NCBI GenBank assembly: GCA_964623265.1
Contig: CAZUTK010000002.1
Coordinates: forward strand, 1-64,000
Direction: 5' to 3'
Length of the DNA stretch: 64,000 nucleotides
DNA from: CAZUTK01 sp964623265
Lineage (GTDB): Bacteria > Electryoneota > B3-LCP
The position numbers and the translations under genes are program-made. Shown piece after piece: positions 37,829 through 46,182 of the stretch. Under the pieces are notes generated by a model. That model worked only from the letters and a program-made list of their open reading frames with translations. It was not told the origin of the DNA and made no database searches. How positions within the stretch are numbered: the stretch's first letter is position 1; the number at the start of each line of letters is the position of its first letter.

Positions 37829-38299
37829 TCAATCCAATTGCTCGACGAGGTAATTTTGCGCACCTAATTGCTGGATCTGATCCATTTGAGCCTCCAGCCA
37901 GTCAATATGCGCCTCTTCATCTTTCAGGATGTCCTGCAGGAAGTCCCGCGTGCCGTTGTCGCCGACTTCCGCCGCCAGCTTGATGACTTCGTTGTACGAT
38001 TTGATGGCGTCGTTTTCGGCGCTCCAATCGTATTTATGCTGGGTTTCTACATCCGCGCCGATGTGGATGGGGCTCAGTTTGCTGACGATCGGTAAGCCTT
38101 CCAGAAAGAGGATTCGTCCGATCAATTTCTCCGCATGTTTCATCTCGTCAATGGCGCGTTTTTCATCCGCGGTATGGAGTCTCTTATAACCCCAATTGTC
38201 GCACATTTCGGAATGAACCATGTACTGGTTGATGGCGGCGAGTTCATCCGCCAGCAGAGAATTGAGTTTTTCGATGAGTTTCTTGTTGCCTTTCATCAT
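37829..38299 (-). CDS. bfr: Bacterioferritin
   Basis: A heme-containing ferritin of 156 residues that stores iron as a 24-mer. Ferroxidase ligands lie in LLADELAAINQY, IDEMKHAEKLIGRI (which also holds the heme-axial Met) and ILKDEEAHIDWLE. The first ATG at 38299 is followed by another at 38296; TTGAGGG lies upstream. It sits alone between purM and plsY, with short spacers on both sides. It may buffer iron for the many heme and Fe-S proteins of the region. Confidence 0.95.
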   Translation of the reverse strand: MMKGNKKLIEKLNSLLADELAAINQYMVHSEMCDNWGYKRLHTADEKRAIDEMKHAEKLIGRILFLEGLPIVSKLSPIHIGADVETQHKYDWSAENDAIKSYNEVIKLAAEVGDNGTRDFLQDILKDEEAHIDWLEAQMDQIQQLGAQNYLVEQLD

Positions 38300-38406
38300 A
38301 CCCTCAAGATGTTTTACTTTCTGATGGTTGATTATCTATAACAATGATTGTGCGCTTTATTTTGATCGCATAGCGGAAGGCGAGGCATTCCGGCAGCGGA
38401 ATCCCC

Positions 38407-39405
38407 TCAGGCGATTTCCCCGATTTCGAACAGCCGTTCGCTCCCTAAGTCTTCGCCTGTCAGCTTTCCCGCTTCTTCGCGGCTCACTACCAACGCCATC
38501 CCCACGCCCAAATTGAACACTCTGCGCATTTCATCCTCCGCGACGGGTCCCTGCCTGCGGATCAGATCGAAAATCGGCGGTTCAAGCCAAGATCCATATC
38601 GGATATTTATTTGCCGTTCATTCGGGACTACTCGGATCAAATTGCCTTCGATCCCTCCACCCGTGATATGCGCCATCCCTTTGATCTTCACCTGGGAACG
38701 TAAACGCCGCACTGTTGGTAAATAACTGGGATGAACTTTCAGCAGTTCCTCGGCCAATGTGCAGTTCAGTTCGGGAATGTACTGATCCAGCTTCAATCCC
38801 GCCATTTCCAACAGCGCTTTGCGAACCAGGGAATAGCCGTTGGTGTGGAGACCCTTGGCTGCTATCCCGAGGATGACGTCGCCTGCATGGATCTCTCTGC
38901 CTAAAATCAGTTCACTCTCATCCGCCCAACCGACGATCGTCCCCGCCAGATCGAATTCGTCTTCCGAGTAAAATCCGGGCATCTCCGCAGTTTCCCCCCC
39001 CAGTAAGGCGATGCCGTTGTTGCGGCAACCCCGCACCAATCCCGCAACCACTCCTTCCAGCACATCGGGCTTCAATCTGCCGCAGGCGAAGTAATCCAGA
39101 AAGAAGAGAGGTTCGCCGCCATTCGCCAGCAGGTCGTTGACGCAGTGGTTGACCAGATCTTCGCCGACGGTATCATACCGTTTTGCCAGCAACGCGATCT
39201 TCAGTTTCGTGCCGACGCCATCGGTGCTCGCCAGCAGGACCGGATGCGCCTTTTCACCGAGCGGAAGACGTAAAGCACCGGCGAAAAGACCCACATCGCC
39301 GATAACCCCGGGCGTTCGCGTGGAAGCAACGAGGGATTTGATGCGATTCAGCGCTTCATCTGCGGCGCGCAGATTTACACCGGAAGATTCGTAGTCCAGG
39401 GTCAT
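38407..39405 (-). CDS. purM: Phosphoribosylformylglycinamidine cyclo-ligase (AIR synthetase)
   Basis: Fifth step of purine synthesis. The 332-residue protein begins LDYESSGVNLRAADEALNRIK and contains STDGVGTKLKIA, GGETAEMPGFY and HITGGGIEGNL, all PurM signatures. It has its own promoter just upstream. No other pur genes are close, so the pathway is scattered. Confidence 0.97.
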   Translation of the reverse strand: MTLDYESSGVNLRAADEALNRIKSLVASTRTPGVIGDVGLFAGALRLPLGEKAHPVLLASTDGVGTKLKIALLAKRYDTVGEDLVNHCVNDLLANGGEPLFFLDYFACGRLKPDVLEGVVAGLVRGCRNNGIALLGGETAEMPGFYSEDEFDLAGTIVGWADESELILGREIHAGDVILGIAAKGLHTNGYSLVRKALLEMAGLKLDQYIPELNCTLAEELLKVHPSYLPTVRRLRSQVKIKGMAHITGGGIEGNLIRVVPNERQINIRYGSWLEPPIFDLIRRQGPVAEDEMRRVFNLGVGMALVVSREEAGKLTGEDLGSERLFEIGEIA

Positions 39406-39446
39406 ACAACAGGAATAACAGCGACGAATTTTCGTTCTAAAATTCG

Positions 39447-39475
39447 AATATACAGAATTGCCGACTTAAATGCAA
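39447..39475 (-). promoter_or_regulatory. Promoter of purM
   Basis: On the - strand: TTGCAT (39475-39470), 17 bases, TATATT (39452-39447). The leader is about 35 nt. Confidence 0.65.
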
Positions 39476-39523
39476 GTTCTTTTTAGCGGGGAGTTGAAGA
39501 GGAAGGGGATTACTTGTCGAGCG

Positions 39524-39811
39524 CTATTCTTCGGGATGGTTGTTCTCCTGATTTGCCTCGTTGGCGGATGCAATTCCCATTTTTTCGCATAGGGCCTTGA
39601 GATTGCGGCTTGCTTCCAGTTCCGTCTCCACCAGTTTCGCCGCTTCATCCAATTGCTTCGATATCAGCGATATGCCGCGGTTGATGGCGGAAATCGCCAC
39701 CGGGTCTGCGCCGTTTTCGAGCAGCAGCTGCGCGGATTTGGACAAAGTCATCAGAGCCAGAGAAAAGATTAAAAACTGACGGTTGTCCTGTAGGGTTTGA
39801 TGTAAATCCAT
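39524..39811 (-). CDS. Small helical protein of unknown function
   Basis: The 95-residue frame has a good GGAGGAT ribosome-binding site and hydrophobic heptad spacing through most of its length (about residues 12-75), which suggests a helical hairpin or coiled coil. It ends in an acidic, Asn/Glu-rich tail. No catalytic motif, signal peptide or family was recognised. It lies between purM and the divergent sensor kinase. Length, start site and lack of overlap support a real gene, but its role is unknown. Confidence 0.55.
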   Translation of the reverse strand: MDLHQTLQDNRQFLIFSLALMTLSKSAQLLLENGADPVAISAINRGISLISKQLDEAAKLVETELEASRNLKALCEKMGIASANEANQENNHPEE

Positions 39812-39935
39812 CGTCTTATCCTCCGAATAGCTCTTCGGGGAACGAATCGCGCATAAGCAAGATAGACAAATCTGCCGGAAATAGGGGTGATTCGGATCAC
39901 TTTCCGAAATCCCCTCAAAATTCGGGGTTAACCGC

Positions 39936-39964
39936 TTGACTCACCCCCACTGCCGCGATAAATT
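39936..39964 (+). promoter_or_regulatory. Promoter of the kinase/response-regulator operon
   Basis: TTGACT (39936-39941), 17 bases, TAAATT (39959-39964), about 30 bases before the kinase ATG. Confidence 0.6.
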
Positions 39965-40001
39965 GTCAAAGGTTGATTTGTTAGGAATTCCAAAGACCTA
40001 A

Positions 40002-41174
40002 ATGATGGATCGGCAAAATTCTCGGATTCTTATTATTGATGATAACCGCGACTTTCTGCAGGCGATGGAAGCGGTCTTGCACGGTTTCGCCGGATATGAA
40101 GTTTACGGGTTAGCGGATCCGACGAAAACGGTCGAAGTCGTGCGGAGTGAGAATCCGGACGTGATCGTCCTGGACATATATATGCCGGAGATGAACGGGC
40201 CGCAAATCTGCCGTCTTTTGAAAGCGGCGCCGGAATTTAGACATATCCCGATCTTGTTTTTGACCGCGGTGGGAACCGATGCCCACTTTCGCGCCCGCTG
40301 CTTGGAAGAAGGCGCCGATGATTTCCTCGAAAAACCGGTCGGTTCCGAGGAGCTGATCGCTCGCATCCGCGTGCTGTTGCGCATCAAGAAATTGCAGGAC
40401 GAATTGCGCCGCGAGAGGGATGAACTGGAGCGGAAAGTCAGGGAGCGGGCGCGGGAATTAAAGCAAAAAGAGACGCTTGCCGCCATCGGCAAGATGGTAG
40501 CCGGCGTGGCGCACGAGATCCGCAATCCCCTGGGTGCGATCTCCAACTCCGCCGCCGTATTGTCGCGGGATCTCGTATTGGAAGGTGAGGATCGCAAGTT
40601 GATGGAGATCATCGTGAAGGAAGCAAACCGTCTGCGCGCGACCATCACGGAGTTCTTGACCTTTGCGCATCCTTCGCCTTGTCGTTTCACGACGGTCGAA
40701 TTGCGTCCATTGATCGAAGAAGTTCTGATTCTGGCGAAGCGAGATCAACTATGCACGCCCGATATTCGATTTCTGACGACCATCCCGGAGAACTTGCCGG
40801 CGATTGAAGCGGATCGAGACCGATTGAAACAGGTGTTCTGGAATTTGATCCGAAATTCCTTGGAAGCTCTGAAAGGGGCGGGTCAAATCGAAATTCAAGC
40901 GGAAACGGAAACACTGGAACTGCAGGCCGGGATAATGATCGGTCTGTGCGATGATGGGCCGGGGATACCCGACGCCGATAGGGAGCTGGTGTTCGAGCCG
41001 TTTTTTACGCGGAAAGCGCGAGGCAGCGGATTGGGATTGCCGCTGGCGCAAAGCATCGTGCAGGCGCATAACGGTAGAATGAGGCTGGTTTGTCACGACG
41101 GTCAAATTGGCTGCAGATTCCAAATCTGGCTGCCGCTGAAACAGAATCGCAGCGATGAAGAGACAGGTTGTTGA
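40002..41174 (+). CDS. Hybrid sensor kinase: receiver-HisKA-HATPase
   Basis: A soluble 390-residue kinase. Its N-terminal receiver has the phosphoacceptor D58 (VIVLDIYMPEMNG) and K111. A coiled-coil linker (about residues 125-155) leads to HisKA with H171 (VAGVAHEIRNPLG) and a GHKL ATPase with IRNSLEAL, DDGPGIP and FFTRKARGSGLGL. There is no sensory or membrane domain, so it is probably driven by another kinase through its receiver, making it an intermediate in a phosphorelay. It ends 1 base before the next start, in an operon with two response regulators. Confidence 0.9.
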   Translation: MMDRQNSRILIIDDNRDFLQAMEAVLHGFAGYEVYGLADPTKTVEVVRSENPDVIVLDIYMPEMNGPQICRLLKAAPEFRHIPILFLTAVGTDAHFRARCLEEGADDFLEKPVGSEELIARIRVLLRIKKLQDELRRERDELERKVRERARELKQKETLAAIGKMVAGVAHEIRNPLGAISNSAAVLSRDLVLEGEDRKLMEIIVKEANRLRATITEFLTFAHPSPCRFTTVELRPLIEEVLILAKRDQLCTPDIRFLTTIPENLPAIEADRDRLKQVFWNLIRNSLEALKGAGQIEIQAETETLELQAGIMIGLCDDGPGIPDADRELVFEPFFTRKARGSGLGLPLAQSIVQAHNGRMRLVCHDGQIGCRFQIWLPLKQNRSDEETGC

Positions 41175-41175
41175 T

Positions 41176-42597
41176 ATGATCGAAATCTTGGTCGTGGATG
41201 ACGACGTCAGTCAGGCGGATTCCCTGGTAATCCTGCTGCGGCGCGAAGGTTATCGCGCGGGAGCGGCCTATGATGCCGATCAAGCAATTGCCTATCTGAA
41301 GCAATCCGATGTGGAGATTTTAATTACCGATTTGCGTCTCGGCGAAAAAGATGGGATCTGGTTGACGCGTTACATTCACGAGCATTTTCCGGAAGTCGTC
41401 GTCTTGGTCATCACCGCCTATGGGACGATCGAATCTGCGGTGGAAGCGGTCAAGAGCGGCGCGTTCGATTACATATTAAAGCCTATCCAGTGCGATCATT
41501 TCCAAATTGTCCTGAACCGCGCTCAGGAGTGGGGGCGGATGCGCCGCAAGGTGCGCGTACTGGAGGATCAACTGCGAGCCAACCGTCAGCGCAATAAATT
41601 TCTGGGAAATTCACGTGCCGTTCAGCGGGTCTTGCAAATGGTGGATCGCGTCGCAGGTTCGGACGCTTCCGTCCTGATCTACGGTGAATCCGGCACAGGC
41701 AAGGAACTCATTGCGGAGCTGATCCACAGCAGGTCACCCCGCTGCGATCAACCGCTGGTCATCGTCAATTGCGGTGCGCTGCCCGAGACTCTGCAAGAGA
41801 GCGAGCTGTTCGGACACGTGAAAGGAGCCTTCACTGGAGCTCACAAAGACAAGAAAGGATTATTGGCTGAAGCCGATGGCGGCACTCTCTTCCTGGATGA
41901 AGTCGGCGAGTTATCCTCCGCCGCCCAGGTGAAACTCTTACGTTTCCTGGAAAACGGAGAGTGTCGCCGCGTCGGCGATACCCGCACCGAACATCTCAAC
42001 GTGAGGATTCTGGCTGCCACCAATCGGGATCTCCAGCAGCAGATTCAGTGCGGAGGTTTCCGCAGCGATCTGTATTACCGGCTGAATGTGATTCCCATTT
42101 CCGTGCCGCCTCTGCGAGAAATCCGGGAGGATATTCCCATTATGGCTCGGGTGTTCATAAATGAGTTTTCCGCTAAAATGGGGAAAGAGCCGCCGAAGAT
42201 ATCCGATGAATGCTTGAAGCTTCTGCTGGAACATCCCTGGCCCGGCAATGTCCGGGAACTGCGCAACCTGATGGAGCGCGCCGCAGTCGTGGATCAGGAT
42301 GGCATAATCACCTTGTCCGACTTGCCTGAGCATTTGCAGGCACCGGGCAGCAGTTTCATCGAATTCGGTCTGCGCAGAAAATTGAGCTTGAAAGAATTGG
42401 AACGAGCTTATATACTGGCTACGCTGGAAGAATGCAGCGGCAGCCGCAAGAAAGCCGGGGAGATTCTCGGAATCACCAAAGCCACTCTCTGGCGGAAGCT
42501 GAACCTCTACGCCGCATCCGAAACCAACGACGCGGAAGATGTGTCGTATCAAGATAAATCTTCAGAAAGCGATCTGGAAGCGCTTCTTGAGGTTTAA
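41176..42597 (+). CDS. Sigma54-dependent response regulator (NtrC family)
   Basis: Receiver (D52), AAA+ and Fis-type domains in 473 residues. The AAA+ domain is complete: GESGTGKE (Walker A), GAFTGA (sigma54-contact loop) and GTLFLDEVGEL (Walker B). The C-terminal recognition helix is in SRKKAGEILGITKATLWRKL. It activates RNA polymerase with sigma54 when phosphorylated, most likely by the kinase just upstream. The ATG at 41176 is preferred; an in-frame ATG at 41155 overlaps the kinase. Targets may include the two sigma54-like promoters at 28.9 and 31.9 kb, an inference from the window only. Confidence 0.93.
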   Translation: MIEILVVDDDVSQADSLVILLRREGYRAGAAYDADQAIAYLKQSDVEILITDLRLGEKDGIWLTRYIHEHFPEVVVLVITAYGTIESAVEAVKSGAFDYILKPIQCDHFQIVLNRAQEWGRMRRKVRVLEDQLRANRQRNKFLGNSRAVQRVLQMVDRVAGSDASVLIYGESGTGKELIAELIHSRSPRCDQPLVIVNCGALPETLQESELFGHVKGAFTGAHKDKKGLLAEADGGTLFLDEVGELSSAAQVKLLRFLENGECRRVGDTRTEHLNVRILAATNRDLQQQIQCGGFRSDLYYRLNVIPISVPPLREIREDIPIMARVFINEFSAKMGKEPPKISDECLKLLLEHPWPGNVRELRNLMERAAVVDQDGIITLSDLPEHLQAPGSSFIEFGLRRKLSLKELERAYILATLEECSGSRKKAGEILGITKATLWRKLNLYAASETNDAEDVSYQDKSSESDLEALLEV

Positions 42598-42676
42598 AAA
42601 AGAAACAGATACGATGCAGAACAGCCTTGACGTATTGAATTTTGTCGGGGCACAAAATCTGCAATAGGGAGGGAGT

Positions 42677-43066
42677 GTGGATTTGAAAAACGATGATTTT
42701 CGTGGGAATTCTATGAGAAGAGTCTTGATCGCAGACGATGACACCGGCTTTCTGGATTCCTTGACCATCGCTCTGCGCAGGGAAAAACACGACGTCCGAG
42801 CGGCGGAGACGTCCGAAGACGTCTTGAATATGTTGGATAAGGAAGAATTCGATTTATTGATGATGGATCTGCGCCTGGGACCTCAGGACGGGGTGGAAGT
42901 GGCGGAATGGGCGAAGCTTCGCTATCCCAAACTTCCCGTCGTGTTTATGTCCGCGTACCCCTATACGGAGCTCTCCGGCCGCATCCGCCGAATCAGCCCC
43001 TTCCCGGTGCTCGAAAAACCGTTCGATATCGGCGCGCTGAATCCGATCCTGGAGAAGCCGCACTAA
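42677..43066 (+). CDS. Single-domain response regulator
   Basis: A 129-residue receiver without an output domain. It has the acidic pair (ADDD, about residue 20), phosphoacceptor D64 (LLMMDLRLG), Ser in VFMSAY and the lysine in LEKPF. A GTG start at 42677 follows AGGGAGGG closely; the ATG at 42713 is an alternative. Together with the two genes upstream it completes a three-protein relay: receiver-kinase, NtrC-type regulator, stand-alone receiver. It could be a phosphate sink or shuttle. A terminator follows. Confidence 0.87.
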   Translation: MDLKNDDFRGNSMRRVLIADDDTGFLDSLTIALRREKHDVRAAETSEDVLNMLDKEEFDLLMMDLRLGPQDGVEVAEWAKLRYPKLPVVFMSAYPYTELSGRIRRISPFPVLEKPFDIGALNPILEKPH

Positions 43067-43124
43067 GGAATTGGAACCCCAAGCCGCTCTGCAAAAAGCG
43101 CGGCAGATGATAGATCCTTCTATG

Positions 43125-43148
43125 AGCCCCGTTCGCGGGGCTTTTTTA
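43125..43148 (+). terminator. Terminator with UUCG loop after the two-component operon
   Basis: AGCCCCG (43125-43131), loop TTCG, CGGGGCT (43136-43142), then TTTTTT. Confidence 0.92.
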
Positions 43149-43241
43149 TAGTAGAATTGACGCCGTGATCGGGACGGGTTCGATGCAGACTTGAATAATA
43201 GTATGCTTCTCACATTTGTTAAGAAACGTATGAGATTTTGC

Positions 43242-43269
43242 TTGTTATTTAGAATGATCCTTTTATATT
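43242..43269 (+). promoter_or_regulatory. Putative promoter of the secreted metzincin-like gene
   Basis: TTGTTA (43242-43247), 16 bases, TATATT (43264-43269), about 30 bases before the ATG at 43299. Confidence 0.5.
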
Positions 43270-43298
43270 TGATTTAGTTACCGCGTTGTGGAGGATTT

Positions 43299-45167
43299 AT
43301 GCGAAATTTTCTGCGAATCTTGATTTCACATATTTTCTACCTTACTTTTATGCTAAAAACAGCCGGTTCCCAACCACCCCACGGATGGGTGGAACTCGTC
43401 CGCGGCGAATATTATCCTAACCAACCCGCCGTCAGTATCTATGGGCACCTGATCAACGTAAGCTATTTCGCGCAGGCGAACTGTATGCTTCCCTACCCGG
43501 ATGAGGGACATTGCTCCGGCGTCGGTTTCTGCGCGCGCATCTTGGACAATCCCCCCGTGTCCATCATTCCGCTGGATGAATATGTGCTCAATCAATTTGA
43601 ATCCGCTTCGTATCCGCCGGACAGCATCGCCTGGGGCGGGTGGGTGATCAACGAAGCTCTGTTCGACGTCGCGGGCATCATAGAAGTGCGGTTCGGGGCC
43701 TACGTCAACCTGCCGATCCAATACACCTATGAACAGCTCTGGGAGAATATTGAAAGCGTGGGTATCTACGAATCGGATCAGCTCTATTTTCCGCACTGGA
43801 TTCCCAATGTGCAGGCGACACTGATCCAGCCTTGTCCCTGGAATTGGCTGCCGGTCACCGGCGAGTACCTCGACCCGTCCGGTCAACCGGATACCAATGC
43901 CTACAAAGTGACGCTGCGGAGCGTATGCAGCGCCATTGATCCGTCGCAGCCGCAATCATACCGCATGCGCTGGGTGTTGAACGATATTTCTTGGTATGAT
44001 GGGGAGTGCATGAATTACCCCAAGGTGACTGTGGAATTTCCCGAAGGACCGGAGCCGGCTCCGACGGCGCACAATGCGGATCTAAAGATACTGAATACCT
44101 TCAATCCGCACCTCGAATGCGCCTGGGACACGACACTGGATGGATTTGTGGGCGTTTATCCAGAACCGATTTCGCCAGGCGAGACGCTGTCGGTCGTGGT
44201 ATCCTGTTACGACTGGGGAGCGCACGGAAAGATTCATCTGGAGGCTTTAAATGAACCGGGGACATACTGGTATAATATGACCCGTTTTCAGCGTTCGGAT
44301 AGCGTCTGGACGACGTATAGCACCATCCCTCGCGATGAAGACAATTCCGTGGGTGCGGAGGATCGCCTGGCGGATTTTTGGGAAGAGCAGATTCTGCAGG
44401 ATCCACTGTGCCCGGATACCATCATCAATCCGTGGCAGATTACGGTAGCACAGGATGATGACGGGTGCATAACTTCACCTTTCCCAATCTGGTCTTATCA
44501 TGGGGATTACCTGAACGTCTTCGAGGAATACCGGGGATTTTACTGCAAAGGGATCCACACTCGGACTTCACCCTGGCGGAAGGACGTATTTATCTATGTG
44601 CAATTGGATACCTTTAAGATTGGGTTGGGTTTTGCTCCATCGCTAGGACACTTCTTCCATCTCATAGATTCCACAGAGATGCGAGATTATGCTCATCCCG
44701 ATCGTCACATTATCAGTAACAATCGGAAATCGGTGAACTGGCAGGCAGCGCGAATTGACTCGCATCTGAATTGCGCCGCGACGATTTTTGTGGAAGACAT
44801 CAGTCTACAGCCTATTGAGGATCCCCTCAACTTAAGAATCGCCTGCACATATTTTGATTCTTTAATCCTAGTGAATCGAATAAAAATTCCACCTTTTGTG
44901 AAATTCGCCAAAGTCTTCACGAGAAAGATCCGCTATAACAGCCGTCCCGACAGCGATACGAGCATCGTCAATATGCCTACGGACAGTTTGATCCAGCTGC
45001 AAATCAACGCGCATGAAATCGGCCATATGGTCAATATGGTGGAGAATTACACGGATACTGCCTCCATTATGTATTCTTTAAGACCGAATCAATGGCATCA
45101 TCCCAACCGAACCTTCAGTCCCGATGATACCATCTACTTCGTCGTTAAGAAACCGGGAGTGCAGTGA
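43299..45167 (+). CDS. Secreted metzincin-like protein of unknown family
   Basis: A 622-residue exported protein with a signal peptide (about residues 1-23), many aromatic and cysteine residues, and a long region without recognisable domains. Near the C-terminus is H572-EIG-H576 followed six residues later by E582, then SIM(591)Y. Position 11 of HExxHxxGxxH, normally His, is Glu here, and the Gly is Asn. The SIMY resembles a metzincin Met-turn. This suggests a zinc peptidase with an unusual third ligand. The first 550 residues may form binding or propeptide modules. It is followed 1 base later by another secreted protein. Expression and secretion route are unknown. Confidence 0.6.
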   Translation: MRNFLRILISHIFYLTFMLKTAGSQPPHGWVELVRGEYYPNQPAVSIYGHLINVSYFAQANCMLPYPDEGHCSGVGFCARILDNPPVSIIPLDEYVLNQFESASYPPDSIAWGGWVINEALFDVAGIIEVRFGAYVNLPIQYTYEQLWENIESVGIYESDQLYFPHWIPNVQATLIQPCPWNWLPVTGEYLDPSGQPDTNAYKVTLRSVCSAIDPSQPQSYRMRWVLNDISWYDGECMNYPKVTVEFPEGPEPAPTAHNADLKILNTFNPHLECAWDTTLDGFVGVYPEPISPGETLSVVVSCYDWGAHGKIHLEALNEPGTYWYNMTRFQRSDSVWTTYSTIPRDEDNSVGAEDRLADFWEEQILQDPLCPDTIINPWQITVAQDDDGCITSPFPIWSYHGDYLNVFEEYRGFYCKGIHTRTSPWRKDVFIYVQLDTFKIGLGFAPSLGHFFHLIDSTEMRDYAHPDRHIISNNRKSVNWQAARIDSHLNCAATIFVEDISLQPIEDPLNLRIACTYFDSLILVNRIKIPPFVKFAKVFTRKIRYNSRPDSDTSIVNMPTDSLIQLQINAHEIGHMVNMVENYTDTASIMYSLRPNQWHHPNRTFSPDDTIYFVVKKPGVQ

Positions 45168-45168
45168 A

Positions 45169-46089
45169 ATGAGACGGAAGTTGCTGAACATCGCCATTCT
45201 GAGCCTGCAAGCAGCTGTATGGTGTGGATCTGCTATTGGGGCGCTTCCCGACAGCTTGTGGATGCGGGGACAAATTCAGCCGAATCACTGGATGGAGCCC
45301 GAAGTTCTTTCCTGGGCGGATGCTGTTTATCTGGAGGATTTATGGAACCGTTGGTTATATCCCGAGATTGACTTAGTAGCGGTGTTTCGCGCGGGAAACA
45401 CCTCATCTGACACGGTGAGACTGGCGGAAGACGGCGTCTCTCTGCTGAAATACCTGCGGATGGAATATCTTCCGTTGGATACTTCACGGGGTTATCAGCC
45501 CATCGCGCATCGCTTTCGCGAGCGCTTCAGCGCTCCGCAGGATACCGGGGAAGTCCCCTTCTGGCTGCGCGGCAACGCGATCGCACCCAGGTCGGCGACG
45601 GAGGTGGATGCGCTGGTCTTGTGGCGGGATATCGTCGAGATCCCCGCCGGTCGAATCCACTTTCGCTGGGTATACGACAACTTGGCGGCGGCGGCTCGCG
45701 ACAGCACGGTGACGCCGGTATACTGGGAGATGCCTGCGCATCCGTTGGGTTTGAAAAAGCAGGCTGAAAACCGCCTGGATTCACTCTACTTCATGAATTT
45801 GCAGGCGCAGAAACTCAATTTTCAGGGGCAGTTGGATAGTTCTATCACCTTATGCCGGCAGATTCTGGATCTGGATTATTCTGATCTGCTCGCCCTGAAG
45901 ACTCTGAGCGAAATACTCTGGAAGCAGGAGAAATTCGATGAAGCGATCCAGTACGTCCGGCGAGCTCTGAATCTAATTCATTTACGTGGCGACGTCAATC
46001 TCGAATACTATGTCTGGGTGATGCAGGATCGCCTGTACAGACTGGAGAGACATGAAAAATGGCCTCCGCCGAAAAGAGCGTATTTTTAG
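45169..46089 (+). CDS. Exported protein with C-terminal TPR-like helices
   Basis: A 306-residue protein with a signal peptide (about residues 1-24, RRKLLNIAILSLQAAVWCGSAIG). Residues about 30-200 are beta-rich with no family recognised. The last 100 residues look like tetratricopeptide helices (LNFQGQLDSSITLCRQIL, LDYSDLLALKTLSEILWKQ, KFDEAIQYVRRALN). It begins 1 base after the metzincin-like gene, so the two are likely to be cotranslated and may work together outside the cytoplasm. A hairpin terminator follows. No activity is proposed. Confidence 0.65.
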   Translation: MRRKLLNIAILSLQAAVWCGSAIGALPDSLWMRGQIQPNHWMEPEVLSWADAVYLEDLWNRWLYPEIDLVAVFRAGNTSSDTVRLAEDGVSLLKYLRMEYLPLDTSRGYQPIAHRFRERFSAPQDTGEVPFWLRGNAIAPRSATEVDALVLWRDIVEIPAGRIHFRWVYDNLAAAARDSTVTPVYWEMPAHPLGLKKQAENRLDSLYFMNLQAQKLNFQGQLDSSITLCRQILDLDYSDLLALKTLSEILWKQEKFDEAIQYVRRALNLIHLRGDVNLEYYVWVMQDRLYRLERHEKWPPPKRAYF

Positions 46090-46105
46090 GAGCTCGTTGC
46101 ATGAA

Positions 46106-46134
46106 AAAGAGCGCCGTTTGCGAGCGCTCTTTTC
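46106..46134 (+). terminator. Terminator after the secreted-protein pair
   Basis: AAAGAGCGC (46106-46114) and GCGCTCTTT (46124-46132) form a perfect 9-bp stem with a 9-base loop. A-rich on one side and T-rich on the other, it may also serve the convergent dsrK. Confidence 0.8.
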
Positions 46135-46182
46135 AGCGATTGGACTGCTGTCGGCAGCCAGACCATATTTCAGGGGAGGATT

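Noticed and set aside
42648..42663. GG-N10-GC (sigma54-like) site before the lone receiver gene
   Set aside because: The implied transcript start would fall after the ribosome-binding site of the likely GTG start, and both half-elements have mismatches.
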